The position numbers were made by a program, and so were the translations under genes. Shown one piece after another: positions 26,447 through 35,422 of a DNA stretch of 40,414 nt. Position 1 is the first letter of the stretch; each line of letters starts with the position of its first letter. This DNA comes from Clostridiales bacterium (lineage in GTDB: Bacteria; Bacillota; Clostridia; Lachnospirales; Lachnospiraceae). The notes beneath the pieces are model-generated. The model was given only the letters and a program-made list of their open reading frames with translations. It had not been told where the DNA came from and made no database searches. The stretch is from NCBI GenBank assembly GCA_015655075.1, contig JAATFT010000004.1, forward strand, positions 1 to 40,414, given 5' to 3'.

Positions 26447-27163
26447 CTATATTCCGAATATATCGCCTACGTCCTTTTCAGAAATCTGCCGGCTGCTTTT
26501 CTTCCCCGCATTCTTAAGCATATTATCCAGTTTTTTCTCCATAGATTTCTTCACAAGCTCCATACTGTCGATATCACGCAGTTCAAAAAACAGCAACGGG
26601 TTCGTATCCAGCCTAGTGCCTATTCCATACAGCACCGCTGCCACATGCTTGCACATGGAGGCCCAGTCCGGACAGCTGCAATCAAAATGAATCTCCTTCG
26701 GCGAAGGGAACAGGCCGTATTCCTTTTCTGCAAATAAGGCCTCCAATTCCTTGGGAAATCTTCCTTTTACCAGCTGTTCCAGCGTATCAATCCTGCGATT
26801 GCATAATGCGGTTATTTTATTCCATTTTTCATTGCTTAGCCTGTCTATCATAATCGTAACCGAATATGGCCTGGCGCTGCTTCCCTGTACCAATGCTTTC
26901 ACCTTTCCTCCGGTTATCCTTAAATCCAGCACCGCATTATTGCGGACATAGCTTCTGCCTCTGGCGATGCGGTTACTGTAATCCGCATAGCTTTCCAGAT
27001 TCCGGTTCCAGGCTTTCCCCCACCAGGTTTTTACCAGTGTCCTGCCCTGGATAATCACGGGCTGAATATCCGTATTCTTCACTTTCAGCTTGTTTAACGC
27101 CTTCTGCGCTTTCGCCTTTTTTTCCCCTGCCGATACATACCGCGGAAATCCATAATAGCTCAT
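26447..27163 (-). CDS. SWIM zinc-finger protein, partner of the SNF2 helicase
   Basis: The 238-residue protein has a SWIM motif, Cys-x-Cys-x(n)-Cys-x-His, in FDCSCPDWASMCKHVAAVLY at about 159-178, with an upstream conserved part (TWWGKAWNRNLESYADYSNR). SWIM domains bind zinc and mediate DNA or protein contacts. Its ATG overlaps the stop of the SNF2 gene in ATGA, so translation is coupled, and GGTGAT serves as its ribosome binding site. This pair recurs in Firmicutes genomes, where it is usually assumed to act together on DNA or chromatin-like complexes; the exact job is not known. Confidence 0.88.
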   Translation of the reverse strand: MSYYGFPRYVSAGEKKAKAQKALNKLKVKNTDIQPVIIQGRTLVKTWWGKAWNRNLESYADYSNRIARGRSYVRNNAVLDLRITGGKVKALVQGSSARPYSVTIMIDRLSNEKWNKITALCNRRIDTLEQLVKGRFPKELEALFAEKEYGLFPSPKEIHFDCSCPDWASMCKHVAAVLYGIGTRLDTNPLLFFELRDIDSMELVKKSMEKKLDNMLKNAGKKSSRQISEKDVGDIFGI

Positions 27164-29841
27164 TCTGCATCACCACCCAGCGTAAATAATTTCATCAGCT
27201 CTTCATTATTAAGCTCTGTAATCCACTGCTCTCCATTCGCACTCAGGATATCTCCAGCCAATTTCTGCTTATCCCGGAGCATGGCGTCAATTTTTTCCTC
27301 TATGGTGCCCTTTGTCACAAATTTATGCACCATAACATTCTTTGTCTGGCCGATTCGAAAAACCCGGTCCGTAGCCTGATTCTCAACAGCAGGATTCCAC
27401 CACCGGTCAAAATGGACCACATGATTGGCTGCTGTTAAGTTAAGCCCGACTCCGCCCGCCTTCAGGGAAAGAACCATGTAAGGAATATATTCCTCACCGT
27501 TAAACCTTTCGACAATCCGGCTTCTTTCCTTTACGGAAGTAGCGCCATGGAGCACAAAGCCTTCTTTATGAAAAATTTCCTTCAGATAGTCCGATACCGG
27601 TTCGGTCATCTCCCGAAACTGGGTAAATACCAGAACCTTCTCCCTCTTCTCATAAATAGTTTCGCATATATCCCGGAGCTGTTCAAATTTACCGCTGTAT
27701 TCCGGCTTAAATTCCTCTCTGCCCAGATATTGGTCGGGATGGTTGCAGATTTGTTTAAACTTCATAATACTGGATAAGACGAGCCCTTTTCTTTCGATTC
27801 CCTCCGCATCCTCAAGCTTTTCCTCTATCTTGGCAACCAGCTTTTGATAAAGGACAATCTGTTTCCTGGACAGGGCGGCATACTCGTTCATCTCCAGCTT
27901 GTCCGGCAGATCCGCAATGATGCTTTTATCTGTTTTCAGCCTTCTTAAGATAAAGGGCTGAAGCATTTTACGCAGCCTCGCATAACCCGCTGCATTCTCC
28001 GCAAGCTCCTTCGTAAAAGCGGCAAATTCCTTTGCCGATCCAAGCAGCCCCTGGTTAAGGAAATCAAACAAAGACCATAAATCACTTAACCGGTTCTCTA
28101 TCGGCGTTCCCGTCATGGCTATCCTCATCCTGGCCGGAATAGCCTTAATCTGCTTCGTCTGCTTTGTACCGGGATTCTTGATCGCCTGCGCTTCATCCAG
28201 TATCAGAAGATCCCATTGTCTTTCCCTCAATTCCTCCAATCTGACCGCCATTCCATAGGTCGTGATACATAAAAAAACGGAGGAATCAATACAAAGCTCC
28301 TCTGAGGCTTTCCCGGCGCTTTTATGCAAAATCTGATAAGGCAACTCCGGCGCAAATTTTTCGATTTCTCTCTGCCAATTTCCAATCAGTGACGCGGGTA
28401 ATATTAATAAGGCCCTTCTGCCGCAATGAATTCGGAAATATTCCAAAAAGGCAATCATCTGAACCGTTTTGCCCAGTCCCATATCATCCGCAAGGCAAGC
28501 TCCAAACCCCAGCCGCGACATCTGATACAGCCATTGATAGCCAATTTTCTGATACGTGCGAAGCACTGCGTGAAAGGTATCTTCCATATGTATCTTATTC
28601 ATGGATACAGGGTGGGTTAAGGCCTCCTTCATATTTTTAAGCCATTGACCATTGGAAACCGAAACCTCGATATCTCCCTGCGATATATCGAGCGCCTGGC
28701 CGCCGTTTAATTCCATTCTCAAAGCGTTGCTTAAGGAGAATTCCTCTTCCCTCGACATATCCCTGACCTTATGAAACGCCTCCAATGCCTCTTCTAATTT
28801 TTTCTTATTAATTTCTATCCATTTCCCTTTATATTGAACCAAACCTTCCGCCATGGACAGAAACTGCTTTAATTCCTTCTCCGACAGTCTCTCCTCCCCG
28901 ATCATCAGCGCCGGCGTAAAATCCACTATCGCATCAAGCCCAAGCCTGGAAGGCTCATTATTTCCAACCGTAACGGAAAGCCGGACCGAATTTGTTTTCT
29001 TCCTCCACCAATCCGGAACGCGGCACATGATGCCCGCTTCCTCATATAACGGAATCTCCCTTAAAAAGGTATAGGCTTCCTTAACCGTCAATTTCAAAGG
29101 TAGGAACAGTTCCCCGCTTTCCAGCAGATCAAAGATAAAGCTGCTTTTCTCCGCCGCCCTTGTAACCGTCGATAAAAGAGAAAGCAGCTTTTTTTCATCC
29201 TCTTTAAACTCCTCCAGTGCATTTTTTAAAGGGGTATGCACCGCCTTTTTGCTCTTCACCGGCTTCGTCGAATAAGTTGCCATGAATGCGAAAGGGCAGC
29301 TGTCCTCCTTATTTTCAACCATATGGAAAAACACTCTCCCCACCACATTAATATTTGAATTGTGCTCGGTAAAATACATCGCCGCGGAGCCGTCATATTC
29401 CGCGATTTCCTTTCGGAAAACCTCCAGGAGCTTATCCCAGAGCCCCTTCAGCCAAACATCATTCACATACTCCATTCCGATGGCAAACGGAACCTTGTCC
29501 TTCAGACCCACCAATTCATCTCCGGATAATTCAGTCTGTACCATATTCCTTGACAATTCAATATCCGGCTGCCTTGATAATTTTTGAATCAGCATATCCG
29601 CGATATGATAAAGATATTCCAATGAAGGTGAAAACCATTCTTTTTTCGTCAAAAAGCCAAGATGAAATAAAGCCTTATACCTATCCGCCTCAAACCGCTG
29701 TTTCCATTTCTCCGGTTCACCGTCCGAAGCCCCGTCCTTACCGCCTTTATCCGAAACAGCTTCATCCAGATCTGCCACAAAGCCTTCCGGTTTATAATAT
29801 GCAGTTAATTTTTGCTTTTCCTTTGCATTAACATATGACAT
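27160..29841 (-). CDS. SNF2-family DNA-dependent ATPase/helicase
   Basis: The 893-residue protein carries a bacterial SNF2 N-terminal region (1 to about 430), then both RecA-like lobes. Motif I is DDMGLGKT (about 450), motif II DEAQ (DLLILDEAQAIKN), motif III TGTPIENRLSDLWSLFDFL, with VLVFTQFREM, GGVGLNLTAANHV and DRVFRIGQ in the second lobe. It should translocate on double-stranded DNA using ATP, remodelling DNA-bound proteins. GAGGAG lies about ten bases before the ATG. It forms a two-gene operon with the SWIM protein. No nuclease, methylase or other phage-defence partner is adjacent, so I keep to the family name. Confidence 0.94.
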   Translation of the reverse strand: MSYVNAKEKQKLTAYYKPEGFVADLDEAVSDKGGKDGASDGEPEKWKQRFEADRYKALFHLGFLTKKEWFSPSLEYLYHIADMLIQKLSRQPDIELSRNMVQTELSGDELVGLKDKVPFAIGMEYVNDVWLKGLWDKLLEVFRKEIAEYDGSAAMYFTEHNSNINVVGRVFFHMVENKEDSCPFAFMATYSTKPVKSKKAVHTPLKNALEEFKEDEKKLLSLLSTVTRAAEKSSFIFDLLESGELFLPLKLTVKEAYTFLREIPLYEEAGIMCRVPDWWRKKTNSVRLSVTVGNNEPSRLGLDAIVDFTPALMIGEERLSEKELKQFLSMAEGLVQYKGKWIEINKKKLEEALEAFHKVRDMSREEEFSLSNALRMELNGGQALDISQGDIEVSVSNGQWLKNMKEALTHPVSMNKIHMEDTFHAVLRTYQKIGYQWLYQMSRLGFGACLADDMGLGKTVQMIAFLEYFRIHCGRRALLILPASLIGNWQREIEKFAPELPYQILHKSAGKASEELCIDSSVFLCITTYGMAVRLEELRERQWDLLILDEAQAIKNPGTKQTKQIKAIPARMRIAMTGTPIENRLSDLWSLFDFLNQGLLGSAKEFAAFTKELAENAAGYARLRKMLQPFILRRLKTDKSIIADLPDKLEMNEYAALSRKQIVLYQKLVAKIEEKLEDAEGIERKGLVLSSIMKFKQICNHPDQYLGREEFKPEYSGKFEQLRDICETIYEKREKVLVFTQFREMTEPVSDYLKEIFHKEGFVLHGATSVKERSRIVERFNGEEYIPYMVLSLKAGGVGLNLTAANHVVHFDRWWNPAVENQATDRVFRIGQTKNVMVHKFVTKGTIEEKIDAMLRDKQKLAGDILSANGEQWITELNNEELMKLFTLGGDAE

Positions 29842-29895
29842 GTGTATTATTGCTCCTCAAACGTTCCGTTATTCCCCTATACAAATATTATGTAG

Positions 29896-29924
29896 ATTAT
29901 ATCTTATCTGTAAAACAAATACAA
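29896..29924 (-). promoter_or_regulatory. Promoter of the SNF2-SWIM operon
   Basis: On the minus strand TTGTAT (29924-29919) and TATAAT (29901-29896) are 17 bases apart, about 55 bases before the SNF2 start codon. Confidence 0.6.
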
Positions 29925-30062
29925 CAATTTTTGTAACTTTTTGGTGTCTGGTTTTTGTTCTTTTGTGTCTTTTTGTATCAAGCTGTGTCAAGTGCTTATC
30001 AGATAGATTTTTATTTTTTCTCAGATTTAACGGCCTGAATTTTTCCAGATTGCGAAAATGGA

Positions 30063-30239
30063 GGATGCAAGCGCGAAAAGCTTCTCAGTACATTTAATAA
30101 AATCTACGGTGAAAAACAATATCTGGAGAATGCTCATAAAATGAGGGAGGCAATGGTTCAGGCCGGAGGAAATCAAAAGGCAGTTTCTGACATAATAAAT
30201 TACATTACGCTCTTAAATTTAAAAAGTAAAATGACTTAA
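30063..30239 (+). pseudogene. C-terminal remnant of an MGT-family glycosyltransferase
   Basis: The frame reads EKQYLENAHKMREAMVQAGG then NQKAVSDIINYI before TAA. This is the usual end of macrolide-type (YjiC/MGT) UDP-glycosyltransferases, where a stretch like KIGETLRKAGGY-KAVDEI closes the protein. Nothing of the nucleotide-sugar site upstream survives, and there is no start with a ribosome binding site. It keeps its terminator (30266-30309). Confidence 0.5.
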
Positions 30240-30265
30240 TAAATCCGCCATCAGGCAAAATCTAT

Positions 30266-30309
30266 GAGGCTATATTCTTCATTATTGAAAAGCATAGCCT
30301 CTCTTTTTT
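30266..30309 (+). terminator. Intrinsic terminator after the glycosyltransferase remnant
   Basis: GAGGCTAT (30266-30273) pairs with ATAGCCTC (30294-30301), followed by a seven-base T run. It once ended the transcript of the gene whose tail lies just upstream. Confidence 0.75.
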
Positions 30310-30433
30310 ATCTGATTTGCAGAAAAGGAATGACGGATACAATACCAAGGCTTGTTAAATTTATGAGTCCCAGATAAACACGGTCATCGCCTCCTTCTGA
30401 AAAAACGGTAACCTGTTATTCCTCAGGCTTCTA

Positions 30434-30605
30434 TTTAGTGTGTGTCTGAAAAATGCTCGTGCCGGGCTGGATGCTCCACTTTGTGGGAGGCAAGGAGCGA
30501 TTTTGGGCGCGTAGTGGTGGATGCTACGTTCCCAAAATTGCGACGCAGAATACCGCAAAGTGGGGCGTTCAGAACGTTACGATGATTTTTCAAACACGCT
30601 CTAAA
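30434..30605. repeat. 172-bp imperfect palindrome, MITE-like fold-back element
   Basis: The two ends are inverted copies: TTTAGTGTGTGTCTGAAAAA at 30434 onward matches the reverse complement of the right end with three differences in 21 bases. Inner parts also match inverted (CTCCACTTTGTGG with CCGCAAAGTGGGG; ATTTTGGGCGCGTAG with CTACGTTCCCAAAAT) and the centre lies near GTGGTGG at about 30512-30518. The whole could fold into one long hairpin. It has no coding capacity I can support and is richer in GC than its flanks. This is the build of a non-autonomous transposable or palindromic intergenic repeat. No clear target-site duplication was identified. Confidence 0.65.
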
Positions 30606-30784
30606 GTGCTTATTGCTTCCCGGTGTCCAAAAAAGCCATGCTGGGTCTGCCTTCCCCTTATCTTTGCTATCAGCCAAAACACTTTTAATAACCATGAACA
30701 TTTTGGGATACAGTGATTGGGTCCGCCTGGAAAATCATAGTATCCGGCTGTAAAGTTTTATCTTAAATAGATTAAATACAGGTT
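30606..30784. other. Intergenic stretch without recognised content
   Basis: After the palindrome about 180 bases lead to the end of msrB. A minus-strand frame (30435-30701) crosses the palindrome and is not credible as a gene. I see no terminator for msrB with a good T run here. Confidence 0.3.
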
Positions 30785-31237
30785 CTAAACTAACTTAGCA
30801 AGAAAATCTCCGTATCCTTCCTTCTCCATATCTTCTTTCGGTATGAACTTCAGTGACGCACTATTGATACAATACCTCAATCCCCCCATTTCCTTTGGTC
30901 CATCCTCAAATACATGTCCAAGATGTGAATCTCCTGTCTTGCTTCTTACCTCCCTTCTTATCATTCCATGACTACAGTCATTTACGTTTAAGATTGCATT
31001 TGCATCAATCGGTTTGGCAAAACTAGGCCATCCGCAGCCGGATTCAAATTTATCACTGGATATAAAAAGAGGCTCCCCAGTAGTAATATCCACATATATT
31101 CCTTCTCTGAACTCATTAAAATATTCATTCTGAAAAGGCCGCTCTGTGGCATTGTTCTGAGTTACTTCATATTGAGTACGTGACAAGCTTGTTTTTAATT
31201 CTTCTTGTGATTTTCTCGAATATCTGTTGTAATTCAT
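30785..31237 (-). CDS. msrB: Peptide-methionine (R)-S-oxide reductase
   Basis: The 150-residue protein repairs oxidised methionine. The catalytic Cys is in [12 protein letters not shown] (about 123), with the MsrB marks [25 protein letters not shown] and DGPKEMGG. The CxxC zinc sites of some MsrB are absent, as in other short forms; the Cys in SGCGWPSF may resolve the disulphide. The start at 31237 (MNYNRYS) has AGGAAGGA upstream; a GTG three codons earlier is possible. It lies 97 bases after the TauE/SafE gene on the same strand. Five TTGA units (31267-31286) stand just before its ribosome binding site. Confidence 0.95.
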   Translation of the reverse strand: MNYNRYSRKSQEELKTSLSRTQYEVTQNNATERPFQNEYFNEFREGIYVDITTGEPLFISSDKFESGCGWPSFAKPIDANAILNVNDCSHGMIRREVRSKTGDSHLGHVFEDGPKEMGGLRYCINSASLKFIPKEDMEKEGYGDFLAKLV

Positions 31238-31266
31238 GCGTAGCACATCCTTCCTTCTTTAATTAA

Positions 31267-31286
31267 TTGATTGATTGATTGATTGA
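31267..31286. repeat. Tetranucleotide microsatellite (TTGA)5
   Basis: Five perfect TTGA units lie in the msrB leader, 30-50 bases before the start. Slippage here would change leader length, not reading frame. Confidence 0.7.
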
Positions 31287-31333
31287 TACAGAAATGCGGA
31301 TAATCTAACAGGCTTTGATAATATATTCCACTT

Positions 31334-32092
31334 TTATATAAAAAGTCTAAAAGCGGCAATGGCTGTCATTCCTATTACCAGATAGCGGAAATATTTTTCA
31401 TTTATCCTTTTTAATACTGCAAATCCCAATACAGCGCCTATTGTTATTACCGGTATCATGAAAACCGTAATAGTAAATGACTGTAACCCAATATTATGCC
31501 ATACAAAAATTTGAAGCGGTAATTTGGAGAAATTAATAATAAAGAAAAACCAGGCGTTAGTTCCCATGTAATTATTTTTTTTAAAACCCAGTGCTAATAA
31601 ATAGACACTGAAAATAGGACCTGCCGCATTTCCAAGCATCGATGCGAACCCGCTAAGTACTCCAACAAGGATATAAAACCATGCATCGGTAGGTACAATA
31701 AAATTCTTTCCCTTCTTTTCCGTATAAATTAAAATACCAAGACATAAAAGAACTATCATACCGATCAGCACAATAAATGTTTTATCGCTAATATAATTTC
31801 CGATAATAACCCCCAGCACCAATCCAACGAATGCCCATGGTAAAGGTTTAAAGACATTTTTCCAATTTACGCTCCTGCGGTAATAACATATCGCAAAAAC
31901 ATCACCCATCAAAAGCATAGGCAATATAATACCTGTAGAATCCCTGCCTCCGAATGTACTTGCCAGAATAGGAATCGCCAGCATCATTACTCCACCTATT
32001 CCTGTTTTCGAAAAGCCAACCAAAAATGCCGCCAAAATAACGGTTATCCATTGTATCCAGTTTAAATCAAGCATTTGCATAAAGTAATCCAT
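31334..32092 (-). CDS. TauE/SafE-family membrane transporter
   Basis: The 252-residue protein has about eight membrane segments in two related halves, the TauE/SafE fold, with the start FLVGFSKTGIGGVMMLAIPI and the second-half counterpart GVLSGFASMLGNAAGPIFSV. Family members export sulphite, sulphoacetate or related organosulphur and carboxylate anions. AGGAGC precedes the ATG. The neighbouring msrB deals with methionine oxidation, which is only a loose link to sulphur. Substrate unknown. Confidence 0.9.
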   Translation of the reverse strand: MDYFMQMLDLNWIQWITVILAAFLVGFSKTGIGGVMMLAIPILASTFGGRDSTGIILPMLLMGDVFAICYYRRSVNWKNVFKPLPWAFVGLVLGVIIGNYISDKTFIVLIGMIVLLCLGILIYTEKKGKNFIVPTDAWFYILVGVLSGFASMLGNAAGPIFSVYLLALGFKKNNYMGTNAWFFFIINFSKLPLQIFVWHNIGLQSFTITVFMIPVITIGAVLGFAVLKRINEKYFRYLVIGMTAIAAFRLFI

Positions 32093-32115
32093 TTTGCTGC
32101 TCCTATTATTTATCT

Positions 32116-32280
32116 TTATTGTATTGAATATTCAAACATCTCGTATTTTAACTTTATACCTTCCATAATTTCCGGTGGTAATATGGCGCGGGCAACCAGC
32201 TTTAGATCACCCGCAGGCTCATCTATTCTTCTTGGGTGCAATGATAGGCTTCTTTTTAATTTCAACAAATTTAGTTTCAT
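32116..32280 (-). CDS. Small ORF of 54 codons upstream of the TauE/SafE gene
   Basis: From an ATG at 32280 the frame runs to TAA 23 bases before the TauE/SafE start, on the same strand. The product is compact and basic: MKLNLLKLKRSLSLHPRRID, then EPAGDLKLVARAILPPEIME and GIKLKYEMFEYSIQ. The composition looks like a real protein or a real C-terminal piece, with Pro/Gly turns and amphipathic helices, but I recognise no family. There is no good ribosome binding site before the ATG, so this may be the tail of a truncated gene. If real, it is probably cotranscribed with the transporter. Confidence 0.4.
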   Translation of the reverse strand: MKLNLLKLKRSLSLHPRRIDEPAGDLKLVARAILPPEIMEGIKLKYEMFEYSIQ

Positions 32281-32318
32281 AGTAAGCATGAGTCTGACAA
32301 GCCAGACTCTTTCTTGAA

Positions 32319-34439
32319 TTATCCTGAATAATTCTGACTTAATTTATTGTAAATGAAGCTGATCAAAAAGCACAGACTTCCTCCTGCTATCAGTGCAAGA
32401 ACTCTGGTAATCGAATTCTCTTGATTTAAATCCACAACTATAAATTTTGCTACCATTATGATAGTCAATACCAGCCCATACTGTCTTATACTCTTATTTC
32501 TTAGCTTGAAGCCTGCCGATATGCTTCCTATGGCCACAATTAGTCCGACTATGCTATATGCCACGGACACTATAGATAAATCTAAAAACGCCCAAAGTAT
32601 TGTCCAGGTTAATATTAAATATTTTATTACAATCCATATTCCTGTGAATGTCTTATTTAGGCCATTACCAGAAAGAATTATCCTGCTTTGTATTAACGCA
32701 ATAGCAATAGCAGCCAGCATAAATATCAGTTGCAGAAACACCTTATCCGCGAATGCTATTCCCTGCAGTCCATAAAAATATAACACTGTTGAGATCAAAT
32801 AGATCAGCACCTGCATAGCCTTATCATTTTCCAGTGCATCGTTTATGCCAAAGAATTTAAACTGTTCACTCTTCCAATTCTTAAAATAGCCGGTTTTTAA
32901 TAAAACAATGACAGCAATAACAGCAATAAAATAGCCAACCGCATTATCCACGTACTTACTTATGTATGGTATATCCATGCAGTTTATAATATTGGAAGGT
33001 ATTCCAAAGCTATTTATTATTATTACCACAATACCGATTGTCTTTAGGATATTAATCTTCTCATATTTTTTTAAGCTATTGCTTTCCCATAGCACATATA
33101 CCATCAGACCTAACTGAAGCATTCCATAAACAGAACATATTATATTATCTGAATAATTGCAAATGAGGAAAAGTGAATCCAATAAAATTATCAGCCCGAT
33201 TAAGAATGATTGAGTTTCCCGTTTAAATACCTTCCCGCTCACAGCCAGTAATAATCCTATCAAAATGATTCCTGTCGGCACTTCATACAATTTTATATTT
33301 ATTAACAATAATGTGGCGGCCAGTACGACTGCATAATATCTCGTTAACCATTTTTCTATCCTTTTATAAAACACATTGTTCAGTATAAACTGCAGCAAAT
33401 TAGCTGTAAAGAATAACATGTAGCAGGATATTGCATTCAGCTTTAGATAATTGCCGCTTAAGTGACATATATATAACATTATCAATATTGTTGTGAATAC
33501 GCTAACTCCAAGATAGACAGGAAGTGCATCTGTATTGTTAATCATCTTATAAAACATATTCATAAGCAGATATACGATAATAATTACGGCAGTCTGCGCA
33601 ACATAACTGCTCAACAGCTGCTCTGATAAAAGAAATCCGTCCAAATAGCAGCGAATTAATATGGTTGCATAGCTGACTATTGAGAGAACTACACTGGTTA
33701 TTAATTCCGCTTTACTACTTTTAAGCGTTATATATATCATTACCGCTGAAATACTCGATGCAAATAGGATCAATACCAATAATTCCATATCTCCTTGCAT
33801 AAGTACTAACCCTAATATCAATGCAATGTAGCTGCCTGTATATGCAATTACCGTTGTAAAGAACAGATTGGTATACCGTGAAGATATGATAAAAAACACT
33901 GCCCATATGCCGGCCAAGAATATGGACATATTATTTCCAATCATATGAAATGCCAGATTGGCAGATAATATAGCAATGAACAGTAATCCGGCTCCTGTTC
34001 CAATAATAATCGATGTTATTGGATTCTTCTTTGTCCTTATAAGCAAAAAACCTATAACGGTTAGTGTAATGCCTGCCAGCGTTATTATTGATAATTTTAT
34101 TTCCGGCGTCATCCGGTTCCATACCAGGCTGATAAAAGATATTGCACCTATAAAAATAAGGATTGCTGCCAAGGCACCTATTAGATATTTTCCAACCAAT
34201 GCTTCTTTGTCTTTACTCTCGGCCCCTTGTTCACCGGTTTGTTTCTTTTCTTCTTCCTGCTGCTGATTTCGTATTAATTCAACAGATCTCTTCTTTATTG
34301 CTCCGTTTTGTACTAATATAGTCCGTTCTATTTCCGATTTTACTCTTTTTGATTTTTCAATTTCAGATTTTTTTATGATATTTTCTAAATGAGCTACTCT
34401 TTGTTCAAGTTCGGTTATTCTCTCCTCTGATGATTTCAT
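32319..34439 (-). CDS. DUF2339 multi-pass membrane protein
   Basis: The 706-residue protein starts with a coiled coil (EERITELEQRVAHLENIIKK), a charged linker to about 75, and then some twenty or more membrane segments to the C-terminus, the layout of DUF2339. Marks include the paired start of the membrane part (KYLIGALAAILIFIGAISFI). The function of the family is unknown; a role at the cell envelope is often assumed. GGCGGTG precedes the ATG. It appears monocistronic, with a gap containing a hairpin array upstream. Confidence 0.88.
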   Translation of the reverse strand: MKSSEERITELEQRVAHLENIIKKSEIEKSKRVKSEIERTILVQNGAIKKRSVELIRNQQQEEEKKQTGEQGAESKDKEALVGKYLIGALAAILIFIGAISFISLVWNRMTPEIKLSIITLAGITLTVIGFLLIRTKKNPITSIIIGTGAGLLFIAILSANLAFHMIGNNMSIFLAGIWAVFFIISSRYTNLFFTTVIAYTGSYIALILGLVLMQGDMELLVLILFASSISAVMIYITLKSSKAELITSVVLSIVSYATILIRCYLDGFLLSEQLLSSYVAQTAVIIIVYLLMNMFYKMINNTDALPVYLGVSVFTTILIMLYICHLSGNYLKLNAISCYMLFFTANLLQFILNNVFYKRIEKWLTRYYAVVLAATLLLINIKLYEVPTGIILIGLLLAVSGKVFKRETQSFLIGLIILLDSLFLICNYSDNIICSVYGMLQLGLMVYVLWESNSLKKYEKINILKTIGIVVIIINSFGIPSNIINCMDIPYISKYVDNAVGYFIAVIAVIVLLKTGYFKNWKSEQFKFFGINDALENDKAMQVLIYLISTVLYFYGLQGIAFADKVFLQLIFMLAAIAIALIQSRIILSGNGLNKTFTGIWIVIKYLILTWTILWAFLDLSIVSVAYSIVGLIVAIGSISAGFKLRNKSIRQYGLVLTIIMVAKFIVVDLNQENSITRVLALIAGGSLCFLISFIYNKLSQNYSG

Positions 34440-34502
34440 TTTACACCGCCTTTTTTCTCATTCGTCCTAAAAAGTAATTCAAATTTATTACTAATCATAT
34501 TT

Positions 34503-34568
34503 GTGACTGTTCAGTCACTGCGGTTCTAACGAACCGATGCACACAAAACATGCAAAAAAGCATGTTTT
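34503..34568. repeat. Three adjacent perfect hairpins, possible repeat element and terminator
   Basis: Within 66 bases stand GTGACTG/CAGTCAC (34503-34518, two-base gap), CGGTTC/GAACCG (34521-34536, loop TAAC) and AAAACATGC/GCATGTTTT (34545-34568, loop of six A). The last reads as a terminator in both directions, and on the minus strand would end the VOC gene. The close packing of three stems resembles dispersed intergenic repeats more than a simple terminator. Confidence 0.6.
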
Positions 34569-34597
34569 GGCGCCGGCTAACTCATTTCGCATCACAA

Positions 34598-35001
34598 TTA
34601 TTCATAATTGATGTCCTCATGAGCACATAAGCAAAACGGATGACCTGCGGGGTCAAGAAGCGTAACCCATTGTGGCCCCCATTCAGGCTGCCAGTATTGT
34701 ATGGGTGGTTTAGTCGCTCCTAATGACAGTGCATACTGCACAGATTCTTCCATATCCTCAACAGTAAAATCAAGGTGCTCCATTTTCGTCTGTTCTTCCC
34801 GCGAACCCGGCATTCGGGCGGAGTATAGTCTTCGTCCAATTGGCAAGAAATAGTGATGGTCTCACCAGGGATGGAAACAGAGACAAAATGCTCAATTTCA
34901 TAGGTTGTTTTTCCACCGAGTAAGTCAGAATAAAATTTTGCAAGTTTTGATGGCTGTATGCAATCCAAAACCACGCTCCGTAATTTAATCTTTTGCACCA
35001 T
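34598..35001 (-). pseudogene. VOC-family (glyoxalase-like) protein, frameshifted
   Basis: The first frame starts at 35001 behind AAGGAGG with MVQKIKLRSVVLDCIQPSKL, AKFYSDLLGG and ISCQLDEDYTPPE. The second continues with MEHLDFTVEDMEESVQYAL, SLGATKPPIQYW and LLDPAGHPFCLC, the second half of the same small metal-binding fold. The join is at GAATGCCGGG on the coding strand (34806-34815); one added G would give EWPGSREEQ and a continuous protein of about 133 residues. This is a one-base loss or an error in the sequence. The function of such stand-alone VOC proteins (resistance, lyase or isomerase) is not evident. Confidence 0.85.
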
Positions 35002-35025
35002 AACAATAAAGCCTCCTTTTTATAT

Positions 35026-35190
35026 TTAAGCACTCCCGAAAACTCCCCTGGCTTGCTGTGTCTTAACCTCATTCTTGTCGATGACTTTACGGCTGTCCAG
35101 AAGAATGCTACTCTCTTCGGGTTTTAATGATTCCTGCAGGTATTTTAAATCAGGTGACACCTCGGTGTCAATGAAGGCGATTATTTTCAT
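35026..35190 (-). CDS. Small ORF of 54 codons upstream of the VOC gene
   Basis: The frame starts at an ATG at 35190 (TTAGGT upstream, weak) and ends with TAA 25 bases before the VOC start. The product reads MKIIAFIDTEVSPDLKYLQE, then SLKPEESSILLDSRKVIDKN. The opening recalls the first strand of DEDD exonucleases (IAFIDTEV), but the rest does not continue that fold, so it may be a truncated remnant fused to other sequence. I do not assign a function. Confidence 0.3.
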   Translation of the reverse strand: MKIIAFIDTEVSPDLKYLQESLKPEESSILLDSRKVIDKNEVKTQQARGVFGSA

Positions 35191-35422
35191 ATGTTTACCT
35201 AAGAAATTGTCTTATGCTTATTTTACTGTTTACTACTGTTATTATTTACCATTATAGAACAAGTACAGATAAATTACAAAACATTTATACGAATTTCTAC
35301 AGTAAAGTGTGAAAGAAATTTTGAAAATACCAAAACCTCAAAGTGTGAAGGTCCCATTCCAAAAAGAATGAGGTCAGCGCACCCTGCAGCACAATTTTTT
35401 TTATTATATTTATTAATAAGTG
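35191..35422. other. Intergenic stretch before the cold-shock gene
   Basis: AT-rich sequence with no supported frame. Two loosely similar bits (AGTAAAGTGTGAAAG, TCAAAGTGTGAAGG) and a short GC-richer part at 35345-35395 are the only noticeable features; none is interpretable. Confidence 0.3.

Noticed and set aside
30435..30701. Frames across the palindrome
   Set aside because: They arise from the inverted repeat and resemble no protein.
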